64,000 bases of DNA from the NCBI RefSeq assembly GCF_903064525.1, contig NZ_LR797830.1, positions 1,488,001 through 1,552,000 of the forward strand, in the 5' to 3' direction. Under the pieces are notes generated by a model, which was not told the origin of the DNA, ran no database searches, and saw nothing but the letters and a program-made list of their open reading frames with translations. The stretch comes from Methylacidimicrobium sp. AP8 (GTDB taxonomy: Bacteria > Verrucomicrobiota > Verrucomicrobiia > Methylacidiphilales > Methylacidiphilaceae). The position numbers and the translations under genes were made by a program. Positions 56,644-64,000 of the stretch are shown one piece after another (position 1 is the first letter of the stretch; each line of letters begins with the position of its first letter).

Positions 56644-57879
56644 TCACGAAGGGCTCGATTCCTTCTTCGCGCCCGGGCCGCCCGAAGCCCCCTTCGGCTT
56701 CTCTGCGGGGTGCGGATCGCCCGCCTCCGGCTTCGGCAGGAGATGGCGCGGGAGGAAGAAGGTGTTGGCGATCACCGTCGGGATGATCGCGGTGCCGATG
56801 ATCGCGGCCACCAGGGTCGAATACTGCCCCTTGTCGATGATCCCGTTGGAGAGCCCGTAGAGCGAGGCGATCGTCCCGAAGGTGAGCCCGGAGGACATCA
56901 GGAGGGTGGTGTACATCGCCTCCTTGTGGGTCGACCCGTAGAACTTCGCGACCGGATAGACGCTGCCGATCTTGGCGATGCCTTCGGCCAGGAGGAAGAA
57001 GAGGACGCCGGCCGGGGCGGCGATCACGGCCGGAATCGAGACGAGGTAGCCGGCGCGGGTGAAGTAGAACGGGGTGAGGAGCCCGATCGTCACCGTGCGC
57101 AGCCGCCGGATCAGCAGGTGGTCGCGTCCGACGCTGCCCGCCAGCGTCATCCCGATCAGATAGGCCGGCAGGACCGCTTCGCTCCCGGCCCAGGAAGCCA
57201 GCGCCCCCATCCCGAGCAGGCAGAGGAGCAGGAACTTGGCCTCGAGCTCCGAGGGCTTCTCCCCGTAGCGCCGGAAGAGCTGCCGGGTGATCCAGGGGAG
57301 CCCCACGAACACGGCCGCCAAGGCGGCCACGAAGATCAGCGTCTTGCGCGTGAACGGGGCGAAGACTAGCCCGAGGGTCACGACCGTGCCCAGATCGGTG
57401 ACGAAGCAGGCGGCCAGGATCGTCTTCCCGAAGTCGGTTCGATTGAAGCCGAACTCCATCATCACGGTGTAGACGACCGCGACCGAGGTCGCCGCGAGGG
57501 CGATGCCGGCGAGGATGCTCGGCATGAGCTTCCAGCCGAGAAGGTAATGGCCGGCGGCCGCGCAGCCGAGCGAGGGGAGCAGGAAGCTCGCCAGGCCCAC
57601 CGCCGCCGCCTCCTTCCACTTCCGCCGGAAGACGTGGGGATCGATCTCGGCACCCGCCAGGAAGGTGAGCAGGATCGCCCCGACGCCGGCGAAGACCTTG
57701 ATCCAAGGCTCGTTGGGCCGGAGCGCGTCGGGGCCGACGGTCGCGCCGAAAAGGATCGAGGCGGCCATCCCGACCATGATTTCGGCGAGAGCCGTCGAAA
57801 TCCGGAGCCAGTTCGCCAAGAGGCTCGCGACCAGGGCCAAGCCGAACCAGAATGCCGCAAGCGCCCAGATCGCCGTCAC
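56644..57879 (-). CDS. Cation/proton antiporter (CPA2, KefB/NapA-like)
   Basis: A 411-residue integral membrane antiporter with about twelve helices. MVGMAASILFGATVGPDALR, GVGAILLTFLAGAEIDPHVF, ATSVAVVYTVMMEFGFNRTD, AACFVTDLGTVVTLGLVF (TDxG motif, ion-binding Asp) and FYFTRAGYLVSIPAVI are characteristic. No Trk-N regulatory domain; a charged, Pro-rich tail ends the protein. The GTG start overlaps the stop of a 33-codon leader ORF (GTGA), and a fluoride riboswitch lies upstream, so its job may be fluoride or proton resistance. A leader-coupled start is favoured over an N-terminal extension, though adding one G to a G7 run would fuse the two. Confidence 0.87.
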   Translation of the reverse strand: MTAIWALAAFWFGLALVASLLANWLRISTALAEIMVGMAASILFGATVGPDALRPNEPWIKVFAGVGAILLTFLAGAEIDPHVFRRKWKEAAAVGLASFLLPSLGCAAAGHYLLGWKLMPSILAGIALAATSVAVVYTVMMEFGFNRTDFGKTILAACFVTDLGTVVTLGLVFAPFTRKTLIFVAALAAVFVGLPWITRQLFRRYGEKPSELEAKFLLLCLLGMGALASWAGSEAVLPAYLIGMTLAGSVGRDHLLIRRLRTVTIGLLTPFYFTRAGYLVSIPAVIAAPAGVLFFLLAEGIAKIGSVYPVAKFYGSTHKEAMYTTLLMSSGLTFGTIASLYGLSNGIIDKGQYSTLVAAIIGTAIIPTVIANTFFLPRHLLPKPEAGDPHPAEKPKGASGGPGAKKESSPS

Positions 57880-57977
57880 AGCCGCCCCCCCTCCCGGAGG
57901 GAAACGCGGCCGGCTCCCGGGCCCGCGCAAGAGCCCGGCGTCCCGATCGGCCCAGCCGCCACCCGCCGCATGACCAT
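57876..57977 (-). CDS. Leader ORF between fluoride riboswitch and antiporter
   Basis: 33 codons, MVMRRVAAGPIGTPGSCAGP then GAGRVSLREGGRL, stop overlapping the antiporter GTG by four bases. AAAGGAG lies five bases before its ATG, the only good ribosome binding site in the leader. It could deliver ribosomes to the antiporter start. If the G7 run at about 57887 had eight G the two would be one protein. Confidence 0.5.
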   Translation of the reverse strand: MVMRRVAAGPIGTPGSCAGPGAGRVSLREGGRL

Positions 57978-58003
57978 AGCTACTCCTTTTCCTGCAAGCG
58001 CAA

Positions 58004-58056
58004 CCGGTAGGAGTTATCAGCCGAGGCGGCGGTTTGCGGGGAACTCCATCCCCTTG
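58004..58056 (-). promoter_or_regulatory. Fluoride (crcB-type) riboswitch aptamer
   Basis: On the minus strand: GGGGATGGAGTTCCCC (58053-58038), then GCAAACCGCC, a short stem GCC/GGC, and GGCTGATAACTCCTACC (down to 58004). This matches the fluoride aptamer pattern GGnGAUGGnnUUCnCC ... ACCnCC ... CUGAUnnCUCCUAC. GGAGTT in the first loop can pair with AACTCC near the 3' end, the ligand-dependent pseudoknot. It lies upstream of the leader ORF and the antiporter. Confidence 0.88.
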
Positions 58057-58314
58057 GCGCAGACATCCTAAAGGGGAGCCGGTCCCTGTCAAGGGGCAAA
58101 CGCGGCGTGTCGTCAGCAAGTGAAGGGACCGCTTCGGCGTCGAAGCGGGGTAGCCGGGCGCGCGGGAGTGGCTTGCGGCCGGCAAGAGCACGACCGCGCT
58201 GCGAGCCGCCGGTTGACGAATCGGAGGCCCGGAGGCAGCATGGCCGCCGGTTCCTGCGGGCGCCGATCCGGCCCGGGACGCCGGCGGCCGGCGGGAACCG
58301 GAGGGGAAGCGGCG
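58057..58314. other. Divergent promoter region between antiporter and PfkB genes
   Basis: About 260 bases without a gene. It should hold promoters for the riboswitch transcript (leftward) and for the kinase gene (rightward), but I could not place either with confidence. A GC-rich hairpin GACCGCTTCGG-CGTCGAAGCGG is near 58130. Confidence 0.35.
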
Positions 58315-59208
58315 ATGGATGTCGATGTGCTCTGCGTCGGCCATGCGTGCTACGACCTCGCGCTTTCGGTCCCCCGCCACCCCGGTCCGGACGAAAAGCT
58401 CTTCGCCGAGCGGCTCGCCCTCGGCGGCGGCGGTCCCGCGGCCAACGCCGCCGTCGCGGTCCGCCGGCTCGGCGGGTCGGCCTCCTTCCTGGGCTATCTC
58501 GGGAACGACGATTGGGGGGAGCGCCACGCCCGGGAGCTGGCGGCGGAGGGCGTCGACACCTCGCTCCTCGTCCGCGGCGACGCCCCCACCCCTCTGGCTG
58601 TCAGCTTGGTCAAGCCGGACGGGGCGCGCAGCGTGGTCAACCACAGCGCGGCGACTCCGAAGCTCGAGGCCGAGCCCGCCGGCCGGCTCCGGCCGGCGGC
58701 CCGGGCCGTCCTCTTCGACGGCCACGAGCCGAAGGTCTCCCCGCCGATCGCCGCCGAGGCCCGCCGGCGCGGGATCCCCACGGTCCTCGACGCCGGCTCC
58801 TGCCACGAGGGGACCCGGACGCTCGCCGGGATGGTCGACTACCTCGTCGCCTCGGAACGGTTCGCGGCGCAAGCCGCCGGCGCGAGCGACCCGGAGGAAG
58901 CCCTCCGCCGGCTCGGCGCCTCCCACCCCTGCGTCGTCGTCACGCTCGGCGAGCGGGGGCTGCTCTGGTCCTTCCGGGGCGAGCGGGGCCGGCTCCCCGC
59001 CTACCGGGTCCGCTGCCTCGATTCGACCGGCGCCGGCGATGCCTTTCACGGGGCGTTTGCGCTCGGGGTCGCCCGCCGGATGGATTGGGAGTCTCTCCTC
59101 CGCTTCGCGTCCGCCGCCGGGGCGCTCGCCTGCACCCGCTTCGGAGCGCGGCAGGGGTTGCCCTCGGCCGAGGAGGTCGCCGGGCTGCTCGGGCGGGCGG
59201 GCCGGTAG
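58315..59208 (+). CDS. PfkB-family sugar or nucleoside kinase
   Basis: A 297-residue ribokinase-fold kinase. MDVDVLCVGHACYDLAL opens the domain; signature 1 GGGGPAANAAVAVRRLGG and signature 2 DSTGAGDAFHGAFALG with catalytic Asp in GAGD are intact. Length suits ribokinase, fructokinase or adenosine-kinase-like enzymes; substrate is not predictable. The ATG at 58315 has GGAGGGGAAG in front. It is convergent with the efflux operon at 59.4 kb. Confidence 0.9.
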   Translation: MDVDVLCVGHACYDLALSVPRHPGPDEKLFAERLALGGGGPAANAAVAVRRLGGSASFLGYLGNDDWGERHARELAAEGVDTSLLVRGDAPTPLAVSLVKPDGARSVVNHSAATPKLEAEPAGRLRPAARAVLFDGHEPKVSPPIAAEARRRGIPTVLDAGSCHEGTRTLAGMVDYLVASERFAAQAAGASDPEEALRRLGASHPCVVVTLGERGLLWSFRGERGRLPAYRVRCLDSTGAGDAFHGAFALGVARRMDWESLLRFASAAGALACTRFGARQGLPSAEEVAGLLGRAGR

Positions 59209-59353
59209 GCGGACCTCCGGCTACTCCTCCCGTCGTCGTCGGAGGAGGAGGGCTCCCGGCAACGATCTTTCGCTCGGGCTTGCGGAAGAACTGGCCCGAG
59301 TGGGGATCGGAGGTCGCGTCGGCCTCCGGGCCCGGATTTTCAACCCGGTGGGC

Positions 59354-60871
59354 CTACCGCGGCGCCGGGGCGGGCTCCCCGAGGGCGGCCGTCCGGACCG
59401 CCCCGCCCGGCTCCGGAGCGCTCCCTCCCAGCGGCGCCGCCTTGGGCGGCAGGGGACCGAAGGAGGCGTCCTCCCATCCCCCGCCGAGCCCTTTGACGAG
59501 CAGCGCGGTTAGCACGAACCGCTTGCCCAGGGTCTGGGCGTCGTCCCGCTGGCTGGTCAGCCACTCCTTGTTGGCCTGGACGATCTCGAAGTAGTTGGCC
59601 AGCCCCCGCCGGTAGCGGTCCATCGTCATCTCGACCTGCCGGCTCGAGGCCCGGACGGCCGCGCCGAAACGCCGCTGCTGCTCCGCAAGGATCCGGATCC
59701 CCGAGAGATAGTCCTCCACCTCCTGGAAGGCGGCGAGAACCTCCTTCCGGTACGCCTGGACCGTCGCCCAGTAGCTCGCCTTGGCCGCATTCAAGCCGGC
59801 GATCAGCCGCCCGCCTTCGAAGATCGGCACGTCGAGCAGCGGGCCGGCGGCCCAGTAGGCGTTGTGCAGCGTCAGCAGCGTGTTGAAGAAGAGGCTTTGA
59901 AAGCCGCCGAATCCCGCAAGGTAGAAGGAGGGGTAGAAGGCGGCCCGGGCCACGCCGATCTGCTGGTTGGCGGCCGCCATCAGCCGCTCCGCCCGCGCGA
60001 CATCGGGTCTCCTTTCCAGCAGGTCGGAGGGCAGGCCCGGAGGCACCTCCGGCGGCTCGCCGGAGAGCGGACGCGGCCGGAGGTGGAAGCTGGAGGCGGA
60101 TTGGCCCGTGAGGGCCGCCAGCCCGTTCTCGACCTTCGCCCGGCTCCACCGGATGCCCTCTCGCTCCCCCTCGACCTGCTCGAGCTGGCTTCGCGCCCGC
60201 TGCACGTCGAGCTGCTGGCCGAGGCCGAGCTTGGTCCGCTCTTCGGTCAGGCGCAGGTCGGTCCGGAAGACCTCGATGATGTGGTCGAGAATCGAGAGCT
60301 CCAGGTCGATCTGCCGCAACAGATAGTAGTTCTGGGCGACTTCCGAGGTGAGCGAAAGCCGGATCGCCTCGAAGGCCGCCTGGACCGCCTTGGCCTGCTC
60401 CTTGGCGGCCTGGAGCTGCGGCAGCTGGCGCCAGAGGGAAAATTCATAGTTGGTGTCGCCCACCACCGCCCAAGGGTCGAGCTGGCGGGGGAACGGGGGA
60501 ACCGGCCATTGGCCCTGCGCCGCGTTGGAGACCGACTTTAGCCAGGGCGTGAAGTCGAGCGTCGGGTAGAACATCGCCTTCACCCCGAGGACTTCGGCCC
60601 GCGCCTGGATCATCCGGGCGAAGGCTTCGGCCAAGGTCGGGTTGGCCGTCAGCGCCGCCGTCTCCAGCCGGTCGAGCTCCGGATCCCGGTACATCTTCCA
60701 CCAGTCCCCCTTTCCGATCAGGTGCTCCCGCGGCTCGGCCACCTTCCACGCGGGCCCGGGCGGACCGTTTACCGGCTTGGCCGGCGGCGCCCACTTGTAG
60801 TGCGGCGCGGTCGGCACCGGCGGCCGCTCGAAGGCGGGGGTCAGGCAGCCGGCGAGCAGGAGCGGAGGCAA
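59354..60871 (-). CDS. NodT-type outer-membrane efflux lipoprotein
   Basis: TolC-like channel of the second efflux pump, about 505 residues. After the lipobox LLLAGC: DWWKMYRDPELDRLETAALT, NPTLAEAFARMIQARAEVLG, SLWRQLPQLQAAKEQAKAVQ, and second half ELSILDHIIEVFRTDL, LLERRPDVARAERLMAAANQ, DVPIFEGGRLIAGLNAAKAS, NYFEIVQANKEWLTSQRDDA. The start is unclear: TTG at 60871 leaves too short a signal peptide; the in-frame RSLRWLLAALPP before it is clearly part of the signal but no start codon precedes it. A frame break or unusual start is likely. Last gene of the operon. Confidence 0.85.
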   Translation of the reverse strand: MPPLLLAGCLTPAFERPPVPTAPHYKWAPPAKPVNGPPGPAWKVAEPREHLIGKGDWWKMYRDPELDRLETAALTANPTLAEAFARMIQARAEVLGVKAMFYPTLDFTPWLKSVSNAAQGQWPVPPFPRQLDPWAVVGDTNYEFSLWRQLPQLQAAKEQAKAVQAAFEAIRLSLTSEVAQNYYLLRQIDLELSILDHIIEVFRTDLRLTEERTKLGLGQQLDVQRARSQLEQVEGEREGIRWSRAKVENGLAALTGQSASSFHLRPRPLSGEPPEVPPGLPSDLLERRPDVARAERLMAAANQQIGVARAAFYPSFYLAGFGGFQSLFFNTLLTLHNAYWAAGPLLDVPIFEGGRLIAGLNAAKASYWATVQAYRKEVLAAFQEVEDYLSGIRILAEQQRRFGAAVRASSRQVEMTMDRYRRGLANYFEIVQANKEWLTSQRDDAQTLGKRFVLTALLVKGLGGGWEDASFGPLPPKAAPLGGSAPEPGGAVRTAALGEPAPAPR

Positions 60872-60909
60872 GGCCGCCAGAAGCCACCGGAGGCTGCGAG
60901 CCGGCTCGG

Positions 60910-61329
60910 CTAGGCGGAAGGCTCGACCACGAGGACCGGGCAGGGCGAATGGCGAATCACCTGCTCGGAGACCGAGCCGAGGATCCAATAGACCGGGCGG
61001 GCGAGCTTCCGCCGGCCGACGACAAGCAGGTCGTATCGGCCACGCCGGGCCGCCTCGAGAATCCGCTGGGCCGGGTCTCCGGTCTCGATCCGCTCGGAAA
61101 ACGGCACCTTCTTTTCCCGGGCGCGCTCGGCGCACCGTTCCAGCGGCTCCCGCAGCAGCGCCCGCTCCTCGGCGGCCGCCAGGTCCCAGTCGGTCACCGA
61201 GGGAGGGAGGACCGCCAGCAGATCCACGGACGCCCCGAAGCGGGCGGCGATCTCGAGGGCCAGCCCGAAAGCCGCTTCGGCCCCCTTCGAGCCGTCGAAC
61301 CCGACGAGAATCCGCTGGAACCCCGGCAT
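60910..61329 (-). CDS. Universal stress protein (UspA-like)
   Basis: A 139-residue single-domain Usp. FQRILVGFDGSKGAEAAFGL opens the fold; the C-terminal ATP-binding pattern is LVVGRRKLARPVYWILGS (G-x2-G-x9-G-S like) followed by SEQVIRHSPCPVLVVEPSA. Encoded between the adaptor and channel genes of the efflux operon, so it is probably expressed with the pump. Its role there is unknown. Confidence 0.9.
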   Translation of the reverse strand: MPGFQRILVGFDGSKGAEAAFGLALEIAARFGASVDLLAVLPPSVTDWDLAAAEERALLREPLERCAERAREKKVPFSERIETGDPAQRILEAARRGRYDLLVVGRRKLARPVYWILGSVSEQVIRHSPCPVLVVEPSA

Positions 61330-61407
61330 CCGTCTCCCCCGTTCTCCATCGTAAGGAAAGCCGGAGCCGCCACAAGCCCCAATCCGATCGCTTCCCCCCG
61401 CCTCTCC

Positions 61408-62758
61408 TCATGGGCCGCTCCTCCCTCCGGCCGGCGGCGCCGGCGCGTCTCCCTTCCGGTTCCGGTTCGCCTCGATGATCTTTCGAATCCGCCCCTCGAT
61501 GGCGGTCAGCTCCTGGAGATAGATTTTCGACTCGTAGTCGGCCTCCCGGGCCTTCCGGGGCACCTCGGTGATCGGCGAGCGGATCGACCGGTCCACCCGG
61601 GTCAGGTGGACGGAGGTCACCATGGTGAGGCCGAGAACCAGGGGATGGCGCTCGAGCTCCTTCGGATCGAGCCTGATCCGAACCGGAACCCGCTCGACGA
61701 TATGGACGTAGTTGCCCGTCGCGTTGTCGGGCGGAAGGAGGGAGAAGACGCTGCCCGATCCCGGCTCGAGCCCTTCGACGACGCCGTGGTAGCGGACGCC
61801 CCAGCCGTAGAGGTCCGACTTGAGCACGACCGGCTGGCCGGGGCGCATCCGCCCGAGCTCCCTCTCCCGGAAGTTGGCGACCACCCAGATGTAGTCGAGC
61901 GGCACCACGGTCATCAGCAGCTTTTCCGGAGTGATCTGGTCTCCGGGCTGGACGGTCCGCCGGGCCACGTAGCCGGTCACCGGGGAGGGGACGTTGCGCC
62001 GGTACCAGTCGAGCCAAGCGTCGCGGACCGCCTGCGCGGCCTGGAGCACCAGCGGGTTGGTCTCGACGGTGGTTCCTTGGACAAGCGCCTCGTTCCCGCG
62101 CAGCTCCGCCTCGAGCGCGGCGATCGCCTGCTCCGTTTCCTGGACCTTCCACTGCGCGTCGACCGACTGCTGTTCGGAAATCACGCCGGTGGCGGTGCCG
62201 CCGCGGTAGAGGCCCAGGTCGTACCGGTAGCGCCCGAGGGCCGCCTTCTCCTCCTCGATCCGGTGGCGGAGCCGGCTGACCTGGCTGAAGAGGTTCTCGA
62301 CCCGGCGGACCGCGGCCGCCAGGTCGGCTTCCGCCTTGCGAAGCGCCACCCAGGACTTGAGGCCGTCGAGCCGGACCAGCGTCTGCCCCTTCTCCACCCG
62401 CTCGGTCTCCTCGACGCAGACCTCGACCACCGTCCCGGCGACCTGGGATTTGACGGGGGCGACGTTCCCGGTCACGTAGGCGTCGTTGGTCACGACCCAG
62501 TTGCGCAGGAAGAGGGCCCAGAAGAGGACTCCGAAGGCGACCAGCCCGAGGATCCAGCGCCGGGCCGCCCCCGGGCCGCGCGGCCGCTTCCCCCCCCCCG
62601 CCGCCGGCCTGGAGCGAGCGGATCAGCCGCCCCCAGATTCTCTCCGGAGCCAGCCGCAGCGCCCGCGGCGGCCGGACGCGCGGCTCCCGCAGATCCCAGG
62701 AGCCCTCCCCGCCGACCTCGGGCTCGGGAGTCGGCCATTCCCATCCTCCGCTCCTCAT
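61408..62758 (-). CDS. HlyD/EmrA-family efflux adaptor, frame broken at a G10 tract
   Basis: Second periplasmic adaptor. The ATG at 62758 overlaps the transporter stop (ATGA) and gives a cytoplasmic head MRSGGWEWPTPEPEVGGEGS ... ERIWGRLIRSLQAGG. At the poly-G tract (62590-62599) the frame is lost; one base fewer would continue KRPRGPGAARRWILGLVAFG with the membrane segment. Then VVTNDAYVTGNVAPVKSQVA, coiled-coil hairpin, SPVTGYVARRTVQPGDQITP and VVPLDYIWVVANFRERELGR, and C-terminal LQELTAIEGRIRKIIEANRN. The part from 62493 could be translated alone but would lack its membrane anchor. Likely phase variable or an assembly error. Confidence 0.85.
62590..62599. repeat. Homopolymer tract of ten C (G on the coding strand)
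   Basis: Longest homopolymer noticed in the window, inside the adaptor gene. With nine or twelve bases the reading frame is continuous; with ten it is interrupted. Confidence 0.85.
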
Positions 62759-64000
62759 CCTCCTCCCCTCCCCGCATCCGCGAGCCGGTCCGGGCCGGGA
62801 CCGGGTCCCGGGGAAGCGGGAGGCCCCGGGCAGAAGAAGGCCAGAGCCGCCAGGAAAAGGAAGGCCCAAGCGGCGACCCGGAAGAGATCCTCGAAGGCGA
62901 GGACCTGCGCATGGGCGAGGGCGTCCCGGTCGAGAAGCCGCAGGCCGACTTCCCAGCCGATCCCCTCCTCCCGCAGGCGGGCGCGCAACGGATCGAGCAG
63001 CGGGTGGGCGGGCGGCATCCACTCGACCAGCCGCCTCTTGTGAAAGGCGGCCTTGTGGTAGAGGACCGTTCCGAGCAGCAGCGACGCCCACCCTTGCGCG
63101 GCGACCCGGAAGCTCCCGGCCAGCTCAATGGCCATCGCCTGGTTTTTCGGAGAGAGGCCGTGCGAGAGGAAGTTGGTCGCCGGGGCCAGGAAGATCCCCA
63201 GAGCGACCCCCTCCACCAGCTGCGGTCCCACGAATTCGAGCCAGAGGTTCCTCTTGCGGTGGATGTCGTAATAGCTCGTCCAGAGCGCGAAGCCCGCGAA
63301 GAGGAGGAGGCTGGCGACCAGCAGAAGCCGGTTGCGGCCCCAGGCGACGACGCGCGCGCTCAGGAGCGCGAAGGGGATCGCCCCCGCCGCCAGCGAGAGC
63401 ATGACCAGGCCGCCGAGCCACGGGCCGTAGCCCCAGACCGATTGGAGGCGGACCAGGAGCAGGCTCCAGAGGCCGTAGAAGAGGAGGAAGCCGCCGCAGA
63501 GGCAGGTCATCCCCACGACGAACCGGGGGCGGAGGAAGAGGGTCAGGCGGACCAGCGGCTCCCGGAACCGGAGCTCCCAGCCGAGGAAGGCGAGCAGGGC
63601 CAGGAAGGCGATCCCCATCAGGACGTCGAGAAGGGAAGAGTTGTACCAGTCGTAGTCGTCCCCCATGTCGATCGCGGTCTGGAAGGCGAAGAAGACAGTC
63701 GCCAGCAGGCCGAGCCCCACCCAGTCGAAGGGGCTTCCCGGGCGGACCGGAGGCCGGGGGGCCAGGAGCCGGGAAGCCTCCGCCGTGCAGAGCAGGACGG
63801 CCAGCCCGTCGACCAGGAACCAGAGCCGCCAGCTCGCCGCTTCCCTCCCCCACCGCTCCTCGAGCCAGCCGCCGAAGAGCGGGCCGAACACAAAGGGGAC
63901 GACCGCGACCACGGCCCAGAGCACCGGGGCGAGGCCGCGCAGGCTCGGCCGGTACTCCTCGAGGAGAAGCACCGGAGCCAGGAGGATCAAGACCCCTCCC
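62755..64000 (-). CDS. EmrB/DHA2-type MFS transporter (partial, runs off right edge)
   Basis: Inner-membrane proton-driven drug exporter of the 14-helix DHA2 family. About 415 C-terminal codons are visible, ending FFCPGPPASPGPGPGPDRLA. WAVVAVVPFVFGPLFGGWLE and WRLWFLVDGLAVLLC belong to the middle helices (motif C region and family-typical WRW/L segment), later ATNFLSHGLSPKNQAMAIEL. Its stop overlaps the adaptor start (ATGA). It should pass substrates through the HlyD adaptor and NodT channel encoded downstream. Confidence 0.9.
   Translation of the reverse strand, partial: GGVLILLAPVLLLEEYRPSLRGLAPVLWAVVAVVPFVFGPLFGGWLEERWGREAASWRLWFLVDGLAVLLCTAEASRLLAPRPPVRPGSPFDWVGLGLLATVFFAFQTAIDMGDDYDWYNSSLLDVLMGIAFLALLAFLGWELRFREPLVRLTLFLRPRFVVGMTCLCGGFLLFYGLWSLLLVRLQSVWGYGPWLGGLVMLSLAAGAIPFALLSARVVAWGRNRLLLVASLLLFAGFALWTSYYDIHRKRNLWLEFVGPQLVEGVALGIFLAPATNFLSHGLSPKNQAMAIELAGSFRVAAQGWASLLLGTVLYHKAAFHKRRLVEWMPPAHPLLDPLRARLREEGIGWEVGLRLLDRDALAHAQVLAFEDLFRVAAWAFLFLAALAFFCPGPPASPGPGPGPDRLADAGRGGG

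Noticed and set aside
59354-63091. Single 1245-codon minus-strand frame covering channel, stress protein and adaptor
   Set aside because: Its middle is an out-of-frame reading of the Usp and HlyD genes; only the channel end and the adaptor head are real, and they belong to separate genes.

Overview
The window is high-GC DNA (roughly two thirds G+C by eye) from a Gram-negative bacterium: it carries outer-membrane efflux channels, a TonB-dependent receptor and a c-type cytochrome. The mix (clpS-DUF2017 pair, DUF1460 amidase-like protein, many IS families) fits Verrucomicrobiota, perhaps an acidophilic methanotroph lineage, but that assignment is an inference with low confidence.

Layout. 1-2.4 kb: an efflux operon (NodT-type channel, HlyD adaptor) leaving the left edge, with a palindromic operator candidate upstream. 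2.7-21.7 kb: mostly housekeeping genes, including a hydrolase, clpS-DUF2017, a MoeB/ThiF-rhodanese protein, RNase D, yebC-alaS, cytochrome c, pdxH, a DUF1460 protein, bioD, ferredoxin, an RluD-family synthase, a uracil-DNA glycosylase, ftsH, a proline-rich protein, thioredoxin, an initiator tRNA-Met and a lipoamide-dehydrogenase-like flavoprotein. 21.8-31.5 kb: envelope and accessory genes, including a TonB receptor flanked by two paralogous methyltransferases, a dienelactone hydrolase, a GDP-mannose-epimerase-like protein and a glycosyltransferase.

31.6-35.1 kb holds the most unusual feature: a tandem array in which a small predicted RNA gene alternates with a small ORF. Each RNA gene has an ECF-sigma-like promoter with invariant spacing, a stem-loop whose loop reads UCCUCCU (anti-Shine-Dalgarno) and an intrinsic terminator. 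Each intact ORF encodes one membrane segment followed by a heptad-repeat coiled coil. There are seven RNA copies, four intact ORFs with 2, 4, 5 and 8 heptads in order, and degenerate ORF copies at both edges.

35.2-47.7 kb is a mobile-element zone: IS1634-like, two decayed IS607-family copies bracketing a VapBC toxin-antitoxin and an FkbM methyltransferase, a truncated second IS1634-like element, IS3 and an ISL3 remnant. 47.9-59.2 kb returns to chromosomal genes (BNR-type propeller, rmuC, NlpC/P60, cation/proton antiporter, PfkB kinase). It is interrupted by an IS1182-type element abutting a perfectly centred palindromic MITE; both use CTAG targets. A fluoride (crcB) riboswitch precedes the antiporter. 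59.4-64 kb: a second efflux operon (EmrB-type transporter, HlyD adaptor, universal stress protein, NodT channel) leaving the right edge; the adaptor gene is broken at a G10 tract.

At least seven genes appear frameshifted, mostly at short G or C runs. This looks partly like homopolymer error in the assembly, so those entries are described as probable full-length genes with a frame break. Functions are from reading the sequence only; no database search was run.
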